Below are positions 1-7,002 of a stretch of DNA of 13,655 bases, piece after piece. The stretch's first letter is position 1, and every line of letters begins with the position of its first letter. The position numbers were made by a program, and so were the translations under genes. Source of the stretch: CAZOVB01 sp046541415 (GTDB lineage Bacteria; Planctomycetota; Phycisphaerae; SM23-33). Below the pieces are notes generated by a model. The model saw only the letters and a list, made by a program, of their open reading frames with translations, had not been told where the DNA came from and did not search any database. Location of the stretch: assembly GCA_046541415.1 (NCBI GenBank), contig JBKHDI010000091.1:1-13655 (forward strand), written 5' to 3'.

Positions 1-1163
1 TGCTTTCGGCCGACCCGGAGCGGACCCCGTATCCGTATCTGCCCGACTACCGCGAGTACAATCCGAACTGGACGCTGCTGCTGGCGCCGGACGGTCGCGG
101 GCCGATGATCATCACCGGCCGCCAGATCGCCTCGATCGCCTTCGGCTCGCTTCCCGAGGGTCTGCGGACCCGCCCTGCGCTTCTCTGGCAGCTGGACAAC
201 CGCGGCGGCGACCACGATCTGGAAGTTTCCTATCTCTCGTGGAACATCGACTGGAAGGCCGACTACGTCCTGAAAATCACCGGCGAAACCGAAACCGAGA
301 AAGACCCCGCCGGTCGCCCGATCCTGTACGACACCGTCGACATCGTCGGCTATGCCACCGTCACCAACAACTCCGGCGTGCGGTTCGACAACGCCCAGTT
401 GAAGCTGATGGCCGGCGATACCCGCATTCTCTCCCGTCCACCATGGTGGGGGCGGTTTAGAACCTTAAGGTGGGCGGGCGAAAGCGAATCGCCTGCGGAC
501 TACATGGACAAGGATTACGACAACAAGGCCGGCTTCACCCAGAAGGCGTTTTTCGAGTACCACCTCTACACGCTGGGTCGGCCGACCACGCTGGCCAACC
601 AGGAGACCAAGCAGATCGAGATGCTCACCGCCAACGACGTGCGGATGCAGCGGCGGTACGTCTACCACCCCTACGCCGACCCGCATGTCCGCGTTCAAAG
701 CGTGCTGGAAAACAGCGAAGAGAACGCCATGGGCCAACCCCTGCCCAAGGGCACGGTTCGCCTGTACGCCCCGGGACCGGCCGGGGTGGACGAGTTTGTC
801 AAGCACGACACCATCGACCACACGCCCAAGGATGAGAAGATCGACTTCTTCTGGGGTCATGCCTTCGACCTGGTCGGACAGATGACCCTGAAAGACGAGA
901 CCAAGCTCGGCCCGGGCCACTTCCGCCGGACTGCACAGATCACCCTGCGGAACCACAAGAGCCATGACGTAACGATCACCGTTATCCTCGACGTGCCGCG
1001 ATCAACCTACCAGGTCGACTGCAAGCTGCCCTGGTACACGCCCGAAGTCAGCCGCGTCGAAGTGCCCATCGTCGTCCAAGCCAATAGCCAGAACCAACTC
1101 GAACTGACCTATACCTTCAACACGACCAAAGGCGGCGGACTGCAATCCCCGCACCAGAAATAA
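1..1163 (+). CDS. DUF4139-type exported protein, 5' partial
   Basis: This reading frame is already open at the left edge (frame beginning at base 3) and stops with TAA at 1161-1163, so the true start lies outside the window. The first internal ATG, at 105, falls inside a region that aligns with residues about 135-150 of the downstream paralogue, so it is not the start. The visible part shows DUF4139-type features: the alternating aromatic stretch around YLSWNIDWKADYVL, then VTNNSGVRFDNAQLKLMAG, then EKAFFEYHxYTLGRPxT-type residues (here QKAFFEYHLYTLGRP). DUF4139 proteins are mostly exported beta-rich proteins of unknown function. The protein carries a longer linker rich in W, R and D before the FFEYH motif than its neighbour does, and ends in a short polar tail. 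It lies 39 bases upstream of the paralogue on the same strand, so co-transcription is likely. Family call is fairly sure; function is unknown. Confidence 0.8.
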   Translation, partial: LSADPERTPYPYLPDYREYNPNWTLLLAPDGRGPMIITGRQIASIAFGSLPEGLRTRPALLWQLDNRGGDHDLEVSYLSWNIDWKADYVLKITGETETEKDPAGRPILYDTVDIVGYATVTNNSGVRFDNAQLKLMAGDTRILSRPPWWGRFRTLRWAGESESPADYMDKDYDNKAGFTQKAFFEYHLYTLGRPTTLANQETKQIEMLTANDVRMQRRYVYHPYADPHVRVQSVLENSEENAMGQPLPKGTVRLYAPGPAGVDEFVKHDTIDHTPKDEKIDFFWGHAFDLVGQMTLKDETKLGPGHFRRTAQITLRNHKSHDVTITVILDVPRSTYQVDCKLPWYTPEVSRVEVPIVVQANSQNQLELTYTFNTTKGGGLQSPHQK

Positions 1164-1202
1164 CCCCAGCCAACCCCGACTTGATACGCAAGGAGTTCAA
1201 GC

Positions 1203-2627
1203 ATGAACGCAACGAAACGCATCCTGACAATCCTCCTGCTGGCCGCGATGGCCATCCCAGCCTTCGCCCAGGTGCCCGAGGAAGAAGGCGTGGCCCTGAC
1301 GGTCTACAATGGCGGCTATGCCGTCGTCCGCGAGGTCCGCAGCCTGAGCATCGACGCCGACGGAGAAGTCCGCTTCCGCGACGTGCCCACCAACATCGAC
1401 CCGACCACCGTGCACTTCAAGAGCTTCACCCAGCCGGGGGCAAAGCTGCTGGAACAGAACTACCAGTACGACCTGGTCTCGGCCAGCAAGCTGCTGCAGA
1501 AGTACATCGACCGCGACATCGAGGTCTTCACAGAAGACAAACGATACGCCGGGACGCTGCTGAGCTTCGACGGCGCCCAGCTGGTCCTCCAGGACGCCGA
1601 CGGCGGGATCATGATGATCCAGCGACACGAAAACGTCCGCGATATCCGCTTCGGCAAGCTGCCCGAGGGCCTGCTGACCCAGCCGACCCTGCTCTGGCTG
1701 GTCGACGCCAAGGCAGGCGAGCACATGGCCGAGGTGACGTACCAGACCGGCGGGATGAGCTGGCACGCCGAGTACGTCCTCGTGCTCAACGGCGACGACT
1801 CGGCGGCCGACCTCTCCGGCTGGGTCAGCGTGGAAAACAACTCGGGCAAGATCTACAAGGATGCCAAGCTCAAGTTCATCGCCGGCGACGTCCGCCGCGT
1901 CCAGGAGCAACTAAAAGGGTACAGCCGAACACTCCGGGAGGAAGAATCGGGCCGACAGGCCGGAATGCAGGAAAAGGCCTTCTTCGAATACCACATGTAC
2001 ACGCTGGGGCGCCCCTCGACGGTGGCCAACAACGAGGTCAAGCAGCTGGAGCTGTTCGACCCGGCCCGCGGGGTCAAGATCGAGAAAAAATACCTCTACA
2101 ATCCCCTGGGCAGCTGGCGATGGAACTGGGGCGGCCGCTACGACAGCCAGACCTACGGCACGGAGAACGTCTCCAAGAAGGTGGCTGTGTTCATCGAGTT
2201 CAAGAATGAAGAAGCCAACAAGCTGGGCATCCCCTTGCCGGCCGGCAAAGTCCGCGTCTACAAGCAGGACCCCGACGATGAGGCCATGGAGTTTGTCGGC
2301 GAAGAACGGATCGACCACACACCCAAGAACGAAGAGCTCAGACTGCAGATCGGCAACGCGTTCGACATCGTCGGCCAGCGCAAGCAGACCAACTTCCAAC
2401 GCCGCGGCAATTGGATCGAAGAGAAGATCGAGATCCGCATCCGCAACCACAAGAAAGAAGATGTCGTCGTGCGGATCAAGGAGCCCATGTATCGCTGGGT
2501 GAACTGGAAGATCACCGAGAAGAACACCGACTTCGAGAAGCTCGACGCCCGCAACATCGCCTTCGACGTGCCCGTCAAGGCCGACGGCGAGACCGTGGTC
2601 ACCTACACCGTCGAGTACGACTGGTAA
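1203..2627 (+). CDS. DUF4139-type secreted protein, complete
   Basis: The product has 474 residues. The ATG at 1203 is preceded by AAGGAG at good spacing, and the N-terminus is a typical signal peptide: charged NATKR, a hydrophobic core to about residue 20, and a probable cleavage after AFA at residue 22. Residues about 30-150 form an N-terminal beta-rich part (VYNGGYAVVREVRSL). Residues about 165-474 carry the DUF4139-like part, with GGMSWHAEYVLVLNG, VENNSGKIYKDAKLKFIAG, KAFFEYHMYTLGRPSTVAN and a closing VTYTVEYDW. The protein is probably periplasmic or surface-exposed; no catalytic motif is visible. It is a clear paralogue of the upstream gene: the two share the FFEYHxYTLGRP block, the IDHTPK block, the RNHK block and spacing. 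The pair is probably one transcript ended by the terminator 27 bases downstream. The role is unknown; the family call rests on motif recognition, not on a search. Confidence 0.85.
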   Translation: MNATKRILTILLLAAMAIPAFAQVPEEEGVALTVYNGGYAVVREVRSLSIDADGEVRFRDVPTNIDPTTVHFKSFTQPGAKLLEQNYQYDLVSASKLLQKYIDRDIEVFTEDKRYAGTLLSFDGAQLVLQDADGGIMMIQRHENVRDIRFGKLPEGLLTQPTLLWLVDAKAGEHMAEVTYQTGGMSWHAEYVLVLNGDDSAADLSGWVSVENNSGKIYKDAKLKFIAGDVRRVQEQLKGYSRTLREEESGRQAGMQEKAFFEYHMYTLGRPSTVANNEVKQLELFDPARGVKIEKKYLYNPLGSWRWNWGGRYDSQTYGTENVSKKVAVFIEFKNEEANKLGIPLPAGKVRVYKQDPDDEAMEFVGEERIDHTPKNEELRLQIGNAFDIVGQRKQTNFQRRGNWIEEKIEIRIRNHKKEDVVVRIKEPMYRWVNWKITEKNTDFEKLDARNIAFDVPVKADGETVVTYTVEYDW

Positions 2628-2653
2628 GCCGACCGGCCGAGAGCGACCCTCTG

Positions 2654-2695
2654 CAAGCCCACGCGCCTGCCCGGACGCGTGGGCTTGTTTCTTTG
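2654..2695 (+). terminator. Rho-independent terminator after the DUF4139 pair
   Basis: A perfect 12-base inverted repeat, CAAGCCCACGCG (2654-2665) and CGCGTGGGCTTG (2676-2687), encloses a 10-base loop and is followed by a T-rich run, GTTTCTTT. It lies 27 bases after the stop of the DUF4139 gene and upstream of trpF, so it separates the two transcription units. Confidence 0.85.
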
Positions 2696-2710
2696 CCCTG
2701 CGAAAGCCTA

Positions 2711-2739
2711 TCGACGAATCCGGAATACGCGTTTAGGAT
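2711..2739 (+). promoter_or_regulatory. Possible sigma-70-type promoter of trpF
   Basis: TCGACG (2711-2716, four of six matches to TTGACA) and TAGGAT (2734-2739, four of six to TATAAT) are separated by exactly 17 bases. Transcription would start near 2746, just before the AAAGGA-like ribosome site and the ATG at 2765. The position directly after a strong terminator supports a promoter here, but the match itself is moderate. Confidence 0.35.
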
Positions 2740-2764
2740 GGTCGGACAGAAAGGATGAACCTGC

Positions 2765-3448
2765 ATGCAGCGCGTACGAGTGAAAATCGAGGGATTGCGG
2801 GACGCCAAGACCGCGATGAAGATCGCACAGATGGGGGCCGATGCGATCGGGATGGTCTTTGCCGATTCGCCCCGGTGGGTCTCGCCGGAACAGGCCAGGG
2901 CGATCTGCGACAACCTCCCGCCGTGGGTGGCCACGGTGGGCGTGTTCGTCGATGACGACGCAGCCACGATCAACCGCGTGATCGAACGGACCCGCATCGG
3001 CTACGTCCAGCTGCACGGGGATGAGGACCCGGGGATCGTGGCGCGGATCGACAGGCCTTGTATCAAGGCGTTCCGCATCCGCGACGAGGGATGGCTGGAC
3101 GAAATCCGCGACTGGCTGATCGCCTGCGACGGTCGGTCAAACCTCTCGGCGATCCTGCTGGATGCCTTCTCGGCCAAGGCCCACGGCGGGACGGGCAAGC
3201 AGTTCAACTGGGAGATGGTTGCCGATGCCCGGGCGGCCGGGGCGTTGGGAGGGATCGGACCGATCATCCTGGCAGGCGGCCTGGACCCGCACTGTGTCGG
3301 CCGGGCGATCGACGCGGTCCAGCCATGGGCGGTCGACGTGGCCAGCGGGGTCGAGTCGTCCCCCGGCGTGAAAGATCTGAAAAAGGTCGAGGCCTTCATC
3401 CGCGCCAGCGAACAGGGCGACCCGCTGAAAAGCGAGTTCTGGCTGTAG
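2765..3448 (+). CDS. trpF: Phosphoribosylanthranilate isomerase, variant active site
   Basis: TrpF performs the Amadori rearrangement of N-(5-phosphoribosyl)anthranilate to CdRP in tryptophan synthesis, as a cytoplasmic (beta-alpha)8 barrel. The 227 residues carry the family blocks in order: VKIxGL (residues 6-11), GADAIGMVFADSPRWVSP (24-41), VGVFVD (58-63), VQLHGDED (81-88), IKAF (100-103), ILLDAFSAKAHGGTGKQFNW (130-149), IILAGGLDP (167-175) and VDVASGVESSPGVKD (190-204). The expected general acid, Asp in LLD, is present at residue 133. The expected catalytic cysteine of KICG is instead Glu9 (KIEG, codon GAG at 2789-2791); a change from a Cys codon needs at least two substitutions, so one read error cannot explain it. 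The tail of about 15 residues after the last motif is slightly longer than usual. The start at 2765 has an AAAGGA about 9 bases upstream. No other trp gene lies in the window. Family membership is sure; activity is less so. Confidence 0.93.
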   Translation: MQRVRVKIEGLRDAKTAMKIAQMGADAIGMVFADSPRWVSPEQARAICDNLPPWVATVGVFVDDDAATINRVIERTRIGYVQLHGDEDPGIVARIDRPCIKAFRIRDEGWLDEIRDWLIACDGRSNLSAILLDAFSAKAHGGTGKQFNWEMVADARAAGALGGIGPIILAGGLDPHCVGRAIDAVQPWAVDVASGVESSPGVKDLKKVEAFIRASEQGDPLKSEFWL

Positions 3449-3451
3449 GCG

Positions 3452-3482
3452 CCGCAGTTACTCGCGACGCAAGCGACTGCGG
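3452..3482. other. Inverted repeat across the convergent trpF/nth stops
   Basis: CCGCAGT (3452-3458) and ACTGCGG (3476-3482) form a perfect 7-base stem around a 17-base loop that can itself pair weakly (CGC with GCG). It overlaps the stop and last codons of the minus-strand endonuclease gene and begins just after the trpF stop. It could end transcription from either side, but neither side has a convincing T run. Confidence 0.3.
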
Positions 3483-4150
3483 ATGTTCCGGTGGTACCAC
3501 TGGCAGAGGTCGGTCAGGCAGCAGACCCCGCATCGCGGGTTGCGGGCCTTGCATGTGGTCCTGCCGTGCTGGATCAAAAGCACGTGCAGGTCGTAGCCCC
3601 TGCCTTGCGGCACGTGTGGGCGGATCAACTCGTGGGCGCGCTCGGCCGAGACGCAGGCGTCGATCCAGCCGAGGCGTTTGGCGATGCGGTCGATGTGGGT
3701 ATCGACGGGGAAGACGTCCATGCCGAAGGCAAACAGCAGCGTGCACCAGGCGGTCTTGGGGCCCACGCCGTCGAAGTCCATCAGGTAGTCGAAGGCGGCG
3801 TCGGGGTCCATCCCGGCCAGGTGCTCGATCTCGATACTCCCGCGCTGGTCGCGGACCTGGCGGAGGATTCGGCGGATCCGCGGGGCCTTGGTCCTGCTCA
3901 GGCCGCTGACGCGAATGCAGGCCTCGATGGCCTCGACGGGCGCCTCGGCCACGTCGTCCCAGCTGTCGAAAGCATCGGTGAGTTTCGCGAACCCGGCTGA
4001 GCTGTTGGCCCGGGATGTGTTCTGCGAGAGGATCGTCCGGACCAGGCAGGCAATGCCGGACTCCGCCCGGTATCGCTCGTCCAGGCCGTAGTCTTCGGCC
4101 AGGCGATCGAGCACAATCGGCAGGGTTCGGATGGAGAATTTCGCGGGCAT
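3458..4150 (-). CDS. nth: Endonuclease III-type DNA glycosylase/AP lyase
   Basis: This 230-residue protein is a base-excision repair enzyme that removes oxidised pyrimidines and cleaves the abasic site. It has the helix-hairpin-helix motif FDGVGPKTAW (residues about 126-135) with the catalytic lysine at 132, followed by FPVDTHIDRIAKRL with the catalytic aspartate at 150. The [4Fe-4S] cluster signature is intact: Cys200, Cys207, Cys210 and Cys216, in the canonical C-x6-C-x2-C-x5-C spacing. The ILSQNTS segment (residues 40-46) matches the expected DNA-contact region. The length is close to the usual 210-230. The frame stays open far upstream, antisense to the GT87 gene, but homology begins at the ATG at 4150 and nothing upstream looks like protein of this family. 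There is no Shine-Dalgarno sequence before this ATG; a perfect TATAAT ends six bases before it (see promoter). The gene converges on trpF with a 9-base gap. Confidence 0.93.
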   Translation of the reverse strand: MPAKFSIRTLPIVLDRLAEDYGLDERYRAESGIACLVRTILSQNTSRANSSAGFAKLTDAFDSWDDVAEAPVEAIEACIRVSGLSRTKAPRIRRILRQVRDQRGSIEIEHLAGMDPDAAFDYLMDFDGVGPKTAWCTLLFAFGMDVFPVDTHIDRIAKRLGWIDACVSAERAHELIRPHVPQGRGYDLHVLLIQHGRTTCKARNPRCGVCCLTDLCQWYHRNIRSRLRRE

Positions 4151-4156
4151 GGGCCG

Positions 4157-4185
4157 ATTATAGACCCCGCAGGCCGGTGGGACAA
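4157..4185 (-). promoter_or_regulatory. Promoter of nth, predicted leaderless
   Basis: Read on the minus strand, a perfect TATAAT occupies 4162-4157, with TTGTCC (four of six to TTGACA) at 4185-4180 and a 17-base spacer. The -10 box ends six bases before the ATG at 4150, so transcription would start at or within a base or two of the initiation codon. This agrees with the absence of a ribosome binding site. Confidence 0.6.
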
Positions 4186-4270
4186 ACCAACCAGCCGGCA
4201 GGTCACCGACCCGCCCCGGCCAAGAGATCACTGGCGGTCGGCCCGCGCGGACGCTAGATTGTTGCCCGAA

Positions 4271-5869
4271 ATGAAGACATCCAACCGACAATGGACCGAC
4301 CGCCTGCCGGTCCGCCTGGTTCCTGCCCCCCCGGGGCGCGAGAAGCTCGTGCGCGGACTGCGGATCGCCGCGGTCATCCTGGTCCTGGTCGTCCTGATCA
4401 TCCCGATGATCCAGTTCCTCCACGGCACGATGGAGAACCGCCAGGCAGGCCTGGAGTGGGACAGGCAAGTCGCCGCCGCCGAAGACCCCACCACCCTCGG
4501 CGAAGAGCCCAAGTCGACCAAGGGCGCGATAGGCCGCTGGCGATTCGCCGCCAGGGAGTTCTGGGCAGGGGCGAATATCTACCTGGCCCCGCAGGCACCC
4601 GACGGCAGCAACGACTACGCCGAGCACGGCCAGCCCGTCAAGGACCAGCGATCCTGGCTGCACCCGAACATGCCCTTCACCGTCATCCTGCTTTCGCCCT
4701 TTGCCTACCTGCCCATCTGGGCGATGGCGACGGTCTACACAGCCGGGAAGATCATCGCGATGTTCGCCGTGTTCGGCATGCTCGCCACGGTCGCCCGCCA
4801 CGAGGACAGGAAGATCCCCGCCTGGGTGCTGGGGCTGGGCATCGCCTGGGCGATCACGTTCGTCATCGGCGACATCCAGCACGGCAATACCAACGTCTAC
4901 GTGCTGCTGTTCGTCGCGCTGCACCTGTGGGCGTACCGCAAGGGGCACGACTGGCTGGCCGGGGCGCCGCTGGCGGTGGCGATCTGCATCAAGATGACCC
5001 CCGCGATCTTCGTGCTCTACTGGCTGTACCGGCGGAACTGGAAGCTGCTGGGCGGGACAGTGCTGTTCGGGCTTCTGTTTGCGGTGGCGGTCCCGGCGGC
5101 GATGATCGGCCCGGCCCGGTACACCCAGCTGACGCGGACCTGGCTGGACAACCTGATCATCCCCGGGCTGATCAAGGGCGCGTGGTACCCGATCCACATC
5201 AACCAGTCGCTGCCGGGCGTGTTCAGCCGCTACTTCATCGGCTCGCCGAACCCGGGCGGCGACATCATGTGGAACCCGGACGACGACCCGTACGACATGG
5301 AGCGACATCGACAGTACATCACGTTGGTGGCGTTGAACCCGGCTGTGGTCAAGTGGCTGGTCAAGGCCGCCCAGGTAGCGATCGTCGGCGTGATCGCCTG
5401 GTCGATCGGCTGGAAGAAGCGCCCGCGTACCGACGGGCGCCGGGCCCTGGAGTTCGGTCTGGTCGTCTGCGGGATGATGCTGCTGAACCAGCGGACCTGG
5501 GACCACCACGCCCCGGTACTGATGATCGCGACGATCCCCATCTGGTATGCCATCGCCTACGGGCGAATGAGCCGAAAGCGGCGGATTGTCATGCTCGTGC
5601 TGGTCGCTCTGGCCGCCTTCCTGGCCTGGACAAGCGGGACGTTCCTGTTCAAGGTATACGGCCGACTTACGGGCTTGACTTCCCGCCAGGCCGACCACCT
5701 GGCAGACCTGTCCGACGCCTATGGGCCGATCTTCTACTACTTCCTGCTGGTCCTGGCGATGTGCAGCGTGGCCCTGCGAGGGCTGAACAGGAAGGAGCAG
5801 CCGTACTCTGAGTTCCGCCAGCCCGTCTCGGCGCGGCCTCAGATGGACCAGGAATACCCCGACGGCTGA
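4271..5869 (+). CDS. GT87-like (DUF2029) membrane glycosyltransferase
   Basis: This multi-pass membrane protein of 532 residues resembles the GT87/DUF2029 family, whose characterised members (mycobacterial polyprenyl-phosphomannose-dependent mannosyltransferases) transfer sugars from lipid-linked donors on the outer face of the membrane. It has a first membrane segment at about residues 31-50, a long extracytoplasmic loop, then about eight or more further segments. Family-like blocks are WLHPNMPFTVILLSPFAYLP (129-148), IGDIQHGNTNVYVLLFVALH (199-218), ICIKMTPAIFVLYWLY (239-254), NQSLPGVFSRYF (311-322) and LLNQRTWDHHAPVL (404-417). The ATG at 4271 is preferred over an upstream in-frame TTG at 4259 because the extra residues look unrelated and neither has a ribosome site. 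The ATP-grasp gene follows after 17 bases, suggesting an operon. Donor and acceptor sugar cannot be told from the sequence. Confidence 0.8.
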   Translation: MKTSNRQWTDRLPVRLVPAPPGREKLVRGLRIAAVILVLVVLIIPMIQFLHGTMENRQAGLEWDRQVAAAEDPTTLGEEPKSTKGAIGRWRFAAREFWAGANIYLAPQAPDGSNDYAEHGQPVKDQRSWLHPNMPFTVILLSPFAYLPIWAMATVYTAGKIIAMFAVFGMLATVARHEDRKIPAWVLGLGIAWAITFVIGDIQHGNTNVYVLLFVALHLWAYRKGHDWLAGAPLAVAICIKMTPAIFVLYWLYRRNWKLLGGTVLFGLLFAVAVPAAMIGPARYTQLTRTWLDNLIIPGLIKGAWYPIHINQSLPGVFSRYFIGSPNPGGDIMWNPDDDPYDMERHRQYITLVALNPAVVKWLVKAAQVAIVGVIAWSIGWKKRPRTDGRRALEFGLVVCGMMLLNQRTWDHHAPVLMIATIPIWYAIAYGRMSRKRRIVMLVLVALAAFLAWTSGTFLFKVYGRLTGLTSRQADHLADLSDAYGPIFYYFLLVLAMCSVALRGLNRKEQPYSEFRQPVSARPQMDQEYPDG

Positions 5870-5886
5870 GAGACCCGGAGGCGACG

Positions 5887-6891
5887 ATGAACATCCTGAT
5901 CACCTGCTCGGGCCGACGCGTGGAACTGATCGACGCCTTCCGTGCCGCCCTGGCCGCCGAGGCCCTTGGCGGGAAGGTCCTGGCTGCCGATGCGACCAGC
6001 GCCTCGCCGAGTTGGCACGCCGCGGACATCGGCCTGACCGCACCGCGCGTCGACGACCCGTCGTACCTGGACTGGCTGTGCGGGCAGGTGCGGGACCACC
6101 AGGTCGGCCTTGTCGTTCCGGCGACCGACCTGGACCTGCTGCTGCTGGCAGAAAACCGGGAGGGAATCGAGCAGCTTGGCTGCGTGGTGCATGTCGGCAC
6201 GGCCCCGGCCGTGAGGGCCTGTCGAGACAAGGCCGAAACCGCCCGCCGGATCGCCGCAGCCGGGCTGGAACCGGTCCGGACCCTGACCTTGGAGCAGTTC
6301 CAGGCCCAGCCCTTCTACCCTTGCTTCGCCAAGCCTCTCAGCGGCTCGGCCTCGGTCGGGGCCCGACGCATCGAAACGCCCGACGCCCTGGCCGCCCACG
6401 TCGAGACGTTCGGGCCCGGACTGATCGTCCAGGAGGCCCTGGAAGGCTCGGAGTACACCATCGACGTCTACCGAAGCCGCGACGGGCAGGTCCGCTGTGT
6501 CGTGCCGCGCCAGCGCCTGGCCGTGCGGTCCGGCGAGGTGGAAAAGGGCGTCACCCTCGCCGATACGGAGTTGATCGACGCAGCCTTGGGCCTGTCAGCC
6601 CAGTTCGAAGGCCTCTGGGGCGTCTACTGCTGCCAGTGTCGTCGCAGCCAGGAGGGCAAGGCGAAGTTCTTCGAGATCAACCCGCGCTTCGGCGGCGGAG
6701 TGCCTCTCTCGATCGCCGCCGGGGCCGACCTGCCCCGCTACCTGCTCCAGGAAATCACAGGCCGGGCCATCTCCGCCGAGATGAACGCATTTACCGACCG
6801 CCTGCTGATGCTCCGCTACGACCGGGCCATCTACACCCAGGTAGAGAATCCGGATGACCTGCCGGGTGCCGATTCGCCGAGCTTCCGCTGA
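5887..6891 (+). CDS. ATP-grasp ligase, CarB/PylC-like
   Basis: The 334-residue protein belongs to the ATP-grasp family close to the carbamoyl-phosphate-synthase-like and PylC-like enzymes often found in polysaccharide and natural-product loci. Such enzymes use ATP to activate a carboxylate as an acyl phosphate and join it to an amine. Residues 1-15 (MNILITCSGRRVELI) start the pre-ATP-grasp fold, with VVPATDLDLLLLAENRE at about 76-92 and CRDKAETAR at 112-120. The ATP-grasp part has CFAKPLSGSASVG (146-158), QEALEGSEYTIDVY (182-195), RQRLAVRSGEVEKGV (208-222) and the metal-binding FEINPRFGGG (262-271). GGAGG stands seven bases before the ATG. Being 17 bases downstream of the GT87 gene and ahead of an aminotransferase, it may modify an amino sugar or glycan with an amino acid or other acid, but the substrates are unknown. 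Confidence 0.87.
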   Translation: MNILITCSGRRVELIDAFRAALAAEALGGKVLAADATSASPSWHAADIGLTAPRVDDPSYLDWLCGQVRDHQVGLVVPATDLDLLLLAENREGIEQLGCVVHVGTAPAVRACRDKAETARRIAAAGLEPVRTLTLEQFQAQPFYPCFAKPLSGSASVGARRIETPDALAAHVETFGPGLIVQEALEGSEYTIDVYRSRDGQVRCVVPRQRLAVRSGEVEKGVTLADTELIDAALGLSAQFEGLWGVYCCQCRRSQEGKAKFFEINPRFGGGVPLSIAAGADLPRYLLQEITGRAISAEMNAFTDRLLMLRYDRAIYTQVENPDDLPGADSPSFR

Positions 6892-6910
6892 TCGCAGCTC
6901 GGCCTGGATC

Positions 6911-6939
6911 TTGACAAACGCGACGCACTGGCCGACCAT
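6911..6939 (+). promoter_or_regulatory. Possible promoter of the aminotransferase gene
   Basis: A perfect TTGACA (6911-6916) lies in the 111-base gap between the ATP-grasp gene and the aminotransferase. At 17 bases spacing there is only GACCAT (three of six to TATAAT). The -35 is strong and the -10 poor, so this is a weak call. Confidence 0.25.
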
Positions 6940-6964
6940 CGTCAGACAACCCAACAATCAGCCC

Positions 6965-6986
6965 GGCCGTGACGAGACGGCCTTTT
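6965..6986 (+). terminator. Weak hairpin with T4, terminator or attenuator
   Basis: GGCCGT (6965-6970) and ACGGCC (6977-6982) form a six-base GC-rich stem with loop GACGAG, followed directly by TTTT. It ends only four bases before the GGAGG of the aminotransferase. It could end the ATP-grasp transcript or, if the promoter at 6911 is used, sit in the leader and reduce expression. The stem is short, so confidence is low. Confidence 0.35.
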
Positions 6987-6990
6987 GCAT

Positions 6991-6995
6991 GGAGG
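6991..6995 (+). promoter_or_regulatory. Ribosome binding site deciding the aminotransferase start
   Basis: GGAGG lies seven bases before the ATG at 7003, which fixes that ATG as the start. The alternative in-frame TTG at 6985 lies upstream of this site and would make the site part of the coding region. Confidence 0.8.
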
Positions 6996-7002
6996 CAAGA
7001 CC

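Noticed and set aside
1181..2209. Plus-strand 342-codon frame overlapping the second DUF4139 gene.
   Set aside because: Shadow of the real frame at 1203-2627, dominated by R, P, G and H, without a signal peptide or a recognisable domain.
2755..2955. ATG at 2755 as an alternative start near trpF.
   Set aside because: It is in another frame and gives a short R- and G-rich peptide; the trpF motifs begin at 2765.
4151..5698. In-frame extension of nth by 516 codons antisense to the GT87 gene.
   Set aside because: The extension is low-complexity in H, R, P, G, Q and D, has no family match to endonuclease III, and is the mirror of a well-supported membrane protein. The promoter and ATG at 4150 fit the normal length.
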